The notes below the pieces were generated by a model. That model had not been told where the DNA came from and did no database searches. It was given only the letters and a program-made list of their open reading frames with translations. Shown here one piece after another: positions 59,455-64,000 of a stretch of DNA of 64,000 bases; within the stretch, counting starts at the first letter, position 1, and every line of letters starts with the position of its first letter. Origin of the DNA: Cordia subcordata (Eukaryota > Streptophyta > Magnoliopsida > Boraginales > Cordiaceae). The stretch covers positions 12,898,501 to 12,962,500 of the forward strand of contig JAPTOF010000008.1 of assembly GCA_028554755.1 (NCBI GenBank), given 5' to 3'. The translations under genes and the position numbers were made by a program.

Positions 59455-59716
59455 AGCAGTGTCAATCTCGGAGATTATTTCCTTTGTACGAAGATTGGCT
59501 AAATTGATTCTTTCTCATATTTTACTTTGATTAGCACAATTATAGTTCTCTATAATTAATGTAATTGGAAGAACTCTCCTACATAAGGAGCTTTACATTG
59601 TATACAAAGTATGTAAAAAAAAATATATATATATATACATCAAAAAATTTATTTTCTTCATGGTATCAGCTTCCCATTGACTTGCGTCTTGTCTTGTCGA
59701 CATGTGGCTTCTCTAA

Positions 59717-60720
59717 TGGCTTCTTCCACCTCTTCCTTCTCTCAATCAGCCATACTATCAAAACCTTCGTTACAGTGACCCTTGACCATACAAACTATCT
59801 TGTTTGGAAAATCAGATCTTAAATTTTCTTCACTTTAACGACCTCATCCAATATATCAATGGATCTCTTCCCCATCCGTCTTTTGTCTTTGCTCAATCCA
59901 CCCCTCTATCACGTACAAACCCAGCCGAGTCAACCATATCCTCCACCATATATATACCAGCCATCACCCTTGCAAAAGACACTAGCGTTGCTGTGCCTCT
60001 TGCCACTTCAACATCTACCATCTTTGCTGCTGAATGGGAGCAAACAAATCGCTTCGTAATTGCATATAATACTGCCACCCTTTCTAAATCATTGGCCTAT
60101 CAAGTTCTTGGTTCTAACTTGCTTCAGACCTCTAGTTCTCTCTTGAAGAGGCCTTCCTATACTTGTCAATTACGCACCATTCATTGCTCTGAAATGAATG
60201 ACGCACTCTTAAAAAGAACTCCCTCTTCATTGCTGAATACTTCTAACAACTTCATTTTCTTTCACCCAGTTTGGCCGCAATTGGGGATCCCTTACCCGAC
60301 TCTGAGTTAGTTCTCATTATCCTTGATGGATTTCCCATAGAATATTGCCCATTCATTACCTCTATTGAAAATACGGCGTCTCTTACCTCTTTTTCTCAAC
60401 TTTGAGCTAAGCTCCTTAAGCACGAGCAGCATCTTTTGAGTGATGATGTTGACTACGGCAACCCTGTTTCCTCGACTGTGACTACTCTAGTCCCTCAGCT
60501 CTAAAATATGTCACTCACTGATCAAACTCTGCTCTCTCAACACTCTGCTTGCTCGTCCTCGCCCACAATACAGTTGCCACAAACCCCAGTCTAATCCTCC
60601 TCCTCAGGTGCTCCCTCTTTTTCACCTAATCACACTGATAAACAACGTATCAAGTGCCAAATATGCCAAAAATTTGGCCATTCTGCATCCTGCTACCGCT
60701 CACGTTTTGATCCCGTAATA
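59717..60720 (+). pseudogene. gag of the second copia element
   Basis: The ATG at 59717 begins MASSTSSFSQSAILSKPSLQ, stopped by TGA; the conserved VTVTLDHTNYLVWK and FLHFNDLIQYINGS are in other frames. Text such as WEQTNRFVIAYNTATLSKSL follows (59804-60130). A zinc knuckle CQICQKFGHSASC lies at 60660-60698; it is one residue short of the usual CX2CX4HX4C spacing. Confidence 0.75.
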
Positions 60721-60799
60721 AATACCCAAGCACGAAACTCACTACCTCAATTTGCTAGATTGGATCACACAAATCCTGAACAACTTCCTTCTCTGTTGT

Positions 60800-61700
60800 C
60801 GAGCCCCAACTCTTCTCTTGCTTGGGCTCTTGATTCTAGCGAGACATCACATATGGCCATTGACCCTGTACTCGTTTAGCAAATAAGACCTCATTATGGT
60901 TTAGACCAAGTCATTGTTGGCAATGGTAAGGCAATACCTATTTCTCATATTGGTCATGCATCTTTATCTGCCATTATTCGCAATTTCTCCCTTTCCATTG
61001 TTTTACATGTCCCTTATTTTAACAAAAAATCTTTTATTTGTATCCAAATTCACGGTTGATAATAACGTTTCACTGGAGTTCTTTCCATTTTCTTGTATTG
61101 TCAAGAACTTCCACACCATGACGCCTCTCTTACAAGGCCATATTGAATCTGGTTTATATGTTTTCCCTATGTCTTCTCCACATAGCAACTTTACTGCTCT
61201 CACTGTGTCCCGTGTTTCTGCTGACAAATGGTACACTGGCCTTGGCCACCCATCTCAATAAGTGCAGTCATTAGTTCATTCTCAAAATTCTGAGTTCTTT
61301 TATGAGTTTAAAAGAGTGAACAAAATTTGTTCTCCTGGTCAAATGGGAAAGAGTCATAGATTAGAATTTCATTCTTCTGCCTCTAGATCTAGTTCGGTTC
61401 TTGAACTTATTCATTGTGATATTTGGGGTCTACCCCCTATTTTCTCCATTTTTGGATATTGGTACTTTGTTCTTTTCGTTGATGATTATACTAGATTTAC
61501 ATGGATGCACCCTCTTCGCAATAGATATGACCTTTTTGATGTTTTTGTTCAGTTCAAATCTTTCGTTGAAAATTCATTTTCCGCTCGCATAAAATCTTTT
61601 CAATGTGTATACGCAAACTTATTCAAGGCCCTTTGGATGCTTTTTTGAAGAAACATAGTGTTCAATATTTTATTTATTGTCCCCATATATTGCGGCATAA
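60800..61700 (+). pseudogene. Protease and integrase N-terminal part of the second copia element
   Basis: The protease motif reads ALDSSETSHMAIDP near 60828-60869, DSS in place of the catalytic DSG. The integrase finger's WYTGLGHPS (near 61230-61258) is followed by a TAA. IHCDIWGLPPIFS (about 61408-61446) retains the first catalytic Asp, then VDDYTRFTWMHPL. The second acidic motif region (61600-61720) is shifted and stopped. Confidence 0.75.
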
Positions 61701-61737
61701 AGGCTTTGTCGAACACAAAATATAGCATATTACTAAA

Positions 61738-62300
61738 ATGGGTTTAACTATAATATTTCATGCCAATATGCCTAAAACATTTTGGTTGGATGCTTTTGCC
61801 ACTACTGTTTTTCTAATTAATCAACTTCTTACTTCAGTTTTGCAAAATGTTTCCCTTTTTTCCAATTTTACAAAAAGTCTTCTGACTATGTCTTTTTACA
61901 TTCGTTTGGTGTTTGTGTTTTCTGCACTTAGGTGCTACTAGGTGGGACAAATTAAGTCCCAAACCCTTGTTGTGCATTTTTTTAGGGTATGTTGACAATT
62001 ATAAGGGTTACAGATGTCTTGACCCTCAAACAAATAGAGTTCATCTCTCCTGGCATGTTACTTTTAGTGAGGACGTCTTTCCCTTTCAATCTACATCATC
62101 TTCTATTTCGTCTGATTCTCCCATCTCTACATCTACTACCCTTCACCTTTCCCCAAAATGAGTCCTCCATTTCCCTCACCCAGCAGTCTCTTTCTAATGC
62201 CCTTAGGACGTGTCAAACTCTAGTGAGCATGTCTGCTATTAGTCGTCCAGCCCAATACCTGCACCGTCCCATATGAACCACCATCCGCAATCCCCAACTC
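61738..62300 (+). pseudogene. Integrase C-terminal part of the second copia element
   Basis: Frames give MPKTFWLDAFATTVFLINQL, then FLGYVDNYKGYRCLDPQTNRVHLSWHVTFSEDVFPF, the usual text after the integrase core. A Ser/Pro-rich spacer leads to the RT. Confidence 0.7.
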
Positions 62301-62639
62301 CTACTATTGCTCCAGTGCCCTCTCCATTGTCCATGCATGACGCTGATCAACACTCTCATCAACACATGGCCTCCTAAACCAATCCACTACCTGGTAATGA
62401 TCCTCCCTCCATGTCGTCTTCATCTTTACCTGAACCATGGTCTCCTGAGCTCTCCTCCATGACATCATGCCTTGCTCCCTGAGATGCTTTGACGTCTAAC
62501 TCCTCCCCTTTCGTGCATCACTCTTCTTCCTTCTTACATGAACCTAGTCCTCTCGAACCCCCTACAAATGTTTCAACTAATGCCCATCAGTTAGTTTGCT
62601 GATTACATTGATTATAATGCTCAAACTAGAAATTCTTGT

Positions 62640-64000
62640 AATCGCAGTGAAATAGAACCCACATGTTCTACTCAGGCAAATAAACATGCTCATTGGCGTG
62701 CTACTATGGCTCACGAATATAATGCCCTCATTCACAATAGCACCTGGCAATTAGGTCTTAAACTTGCTACTGGAAATGTAATTGGTTGTAAGTGGGTATT
62801 CCATATCAAAAGGAAACCCGATGGCTCTGTTGAACACTATAAAGCTCAGCTCATCATGAAAGGGTTCAATCAAGAAGCGAGTGTCAATTACACGGAGACC
62901 TTTAGTCTGGTAGTCAAGTATACCACGGTTTGTGTTATTTTGTCTCTTGTAGTGCCTCAAAACTAGAAAATTCGTCAGCTAGACATCAATAATACCTTTT
63001 TAAATGGATTTCTTGATAAAGATATGTATATGGCTCAGTCGCCGGGGTTTGTTCATCCTATTCATTCTCAGCATGTTTTTAAATTGAAGAATGCCCTTTA
63101 TGGTCTAAAGCAGGCACCTTGCCAATGGTTTACTCGCCTAAGTTCTTTTCTTCAACAGCTTGGGTTTGTTTCCTCGAAATCTGATTCTTCCTTATTTCTC
63201 TATCGTACTAAGAAAGTCACCATGATGATGCTTGTTTATGTAGATGACATTATTCTTACTGGAAATTGCTCATAGTCTATTGCTTCTACTATTGATTCAT
63301 TGCATCAAGAGTTTACTCTCAAAGACCTTGGTTCACTGTCTTACTTTCTTGATGTACAGAAGGTGACTGATGGCTTAGTTTTGTCCGAGAAGAGGTACAT
63401 TACTGATTTCCTAGTTCGTGAGAATTTTCAGATGCCAAGCCCGTGTCCTTCCTGTCACCCCCAATCAACAACTATCTTAGCATGAAGGTGACCCTTATCT
63501 AGACTCGTCCCATTATCAAAGTGTTGTTAGTGCACTATAGTATTTAACGTTGACACACCCAGATATTACTTTAGTTGTCAACAAAGTCTGTCAGTTCATG
63601 CATAATCCCACTGATCTTCATTGGACTGTTCTTAAGAGAATCCTAAAATACCTAACTGGGACGAAAGATCTTGGTTTACACATTCATCGTTCTCTCAGTC
63701 ATGCCATTCGTGCGTATTCTGATTCTGACTAGGCAGGCTCACCTGCTGAGCGAAGAAGCACCAGTGGCTATTGCATCTTTCTAGGACCAAATTTAATTTC
63801 ATGGTTCACCAAGAAGCCAAGCACAACCACGTGCTCTAGCATAGTGGCTGAATACAGAGCAATTGCCTTTGCCACTGTTGAGGTATGCTGGCCCACATTA
63901 CTGCTGCATGAACTTAGTTTCTCCCCGTCTCCTGCTTCAATGCTCTGATGTGCAACATTGGTGCAACTTACTTGACTGTAAACCCTGTCTTCCATGCACA
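62640..64000 (+). pseudogene. Reverse transcriptase and RNase H of the second copia element
   Basis: From 62706: MAHEYNALIHNSTW, GCKWVFHIKRKPDGSVEHYKAQL, a TAG at 62965, then IRQLDINNTFLNGFL, LKNALYGLKQAPCQWFTRL and the catalytic VYVDDIILTG (63235-63264). QEFTLKDLGSLSYFLDVQ follows, and RNase H from about 63716: AGSPAERRSTSGYCIFLG, SSIVAEYRAIA. Several single stops interrupt it (for example 62965, 63274, 63484, 63730). Confidence 0.85.

Larger units (their letters stand above)
59451..64000 (+). mobile_element. Second Ty1/copia retrotransposon, 5' LTR to RNase H, runs off the window
   Basis: The 5' LTR is about 59451-59660 (TGATAGCAGTG ... TTTTCTTCA), followed by the primer site TGGTATCAGC at 59661. 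Gag, protease, integrase, RT and RNase H follow in copia order. A short LTR of about 210 bp and compact coding region suit small copia lineages such as Ale/Retrofit, but that is not settled. Frames change often and stops are frequent, so it is dead. The 3' LTR lies beyond 64000. Confidence 0.8.

Noticed and set aside
1..64000. tRNA, rRNA, CRISPR or organelle-derived insertions
   Set aside because: No cloverleaf, rRNA core or regular short-spacer array was seen; the only tRNA-related sequences are retroelement primer-binding sites.

Overview
This is a transposon-rich stretch of plant nuclear DNA, from a dicot judging by AT content, intron style and the transporter sequence. I cannot place it more finely. 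One intact host gene is supported: a 15-exon plastid-targeted anion/phosphate transporter of the PHT4 (SLC17-type major facilitator) family, spanning 6708-21485 on the + strand and encoding 535 residues; its C-terminal half looks most like PHT4;5. All its splice sites are GT-AG except intron 4, which is GC-AG. I see no tRNA, rRNA, CRISPR array or bacterial-type feature.

Left flank (1-6350): a short inverted-repeat element with an 11-bp target duplication (1070-5667) has been expanded by three later insertions: an LTR-like block, a foldback MITE and a non-autonomous hAT element with a perfect 8-bp duplication. The proximal promoter carries a ~107-bp tandem duplication. Intron 4 of the transporter holds a 1-kb solo LTR (11531-12534, perfect TATAG duplication) built around a 54-bp tandem repeat.

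Right flank (22-42 kb): several members of one family of long LTRs (start TGTAA, end GTGACA, 1.2-3 kb) lie here, mostly as solo LTRs with 5-bp target duplications. Each seems to carry an intron-like donor and acceptor, with a GAGC...GCTC hairpin before the acceptor. They are deeply nested: an LTR at 25352-32249 contains a LINE (25881-31629), which itself contains a hAT MITE and another solo LTR; a solo LTR at 33076-38604 contains a related solo LTR in the opposite orientation, giving an inverted repeat of about 2 kb per arm.

42-50 kb holds a decayed Sirevirus-like Ty1/copia element with gag, protease, integrase, reverse transcriptase, RNase H, a relic extra ORF and several polypurine tracts. 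50.2-50.6 kb is a TRIM-like LTR pair. 50695-57445 is a complete LTR element (perfect ACTAT duplication) with no recognisable pol, interrupted by another LTR. 58424-59022 is a clear 599-bp TRIM. 59451 to the window end is the 5' LTR and decayed coding region of a second Ty1/copia element that runs off the edge. The TE boundaries were worked out by eye from terminal repeats and target duplications and should be confirmed by alignment.
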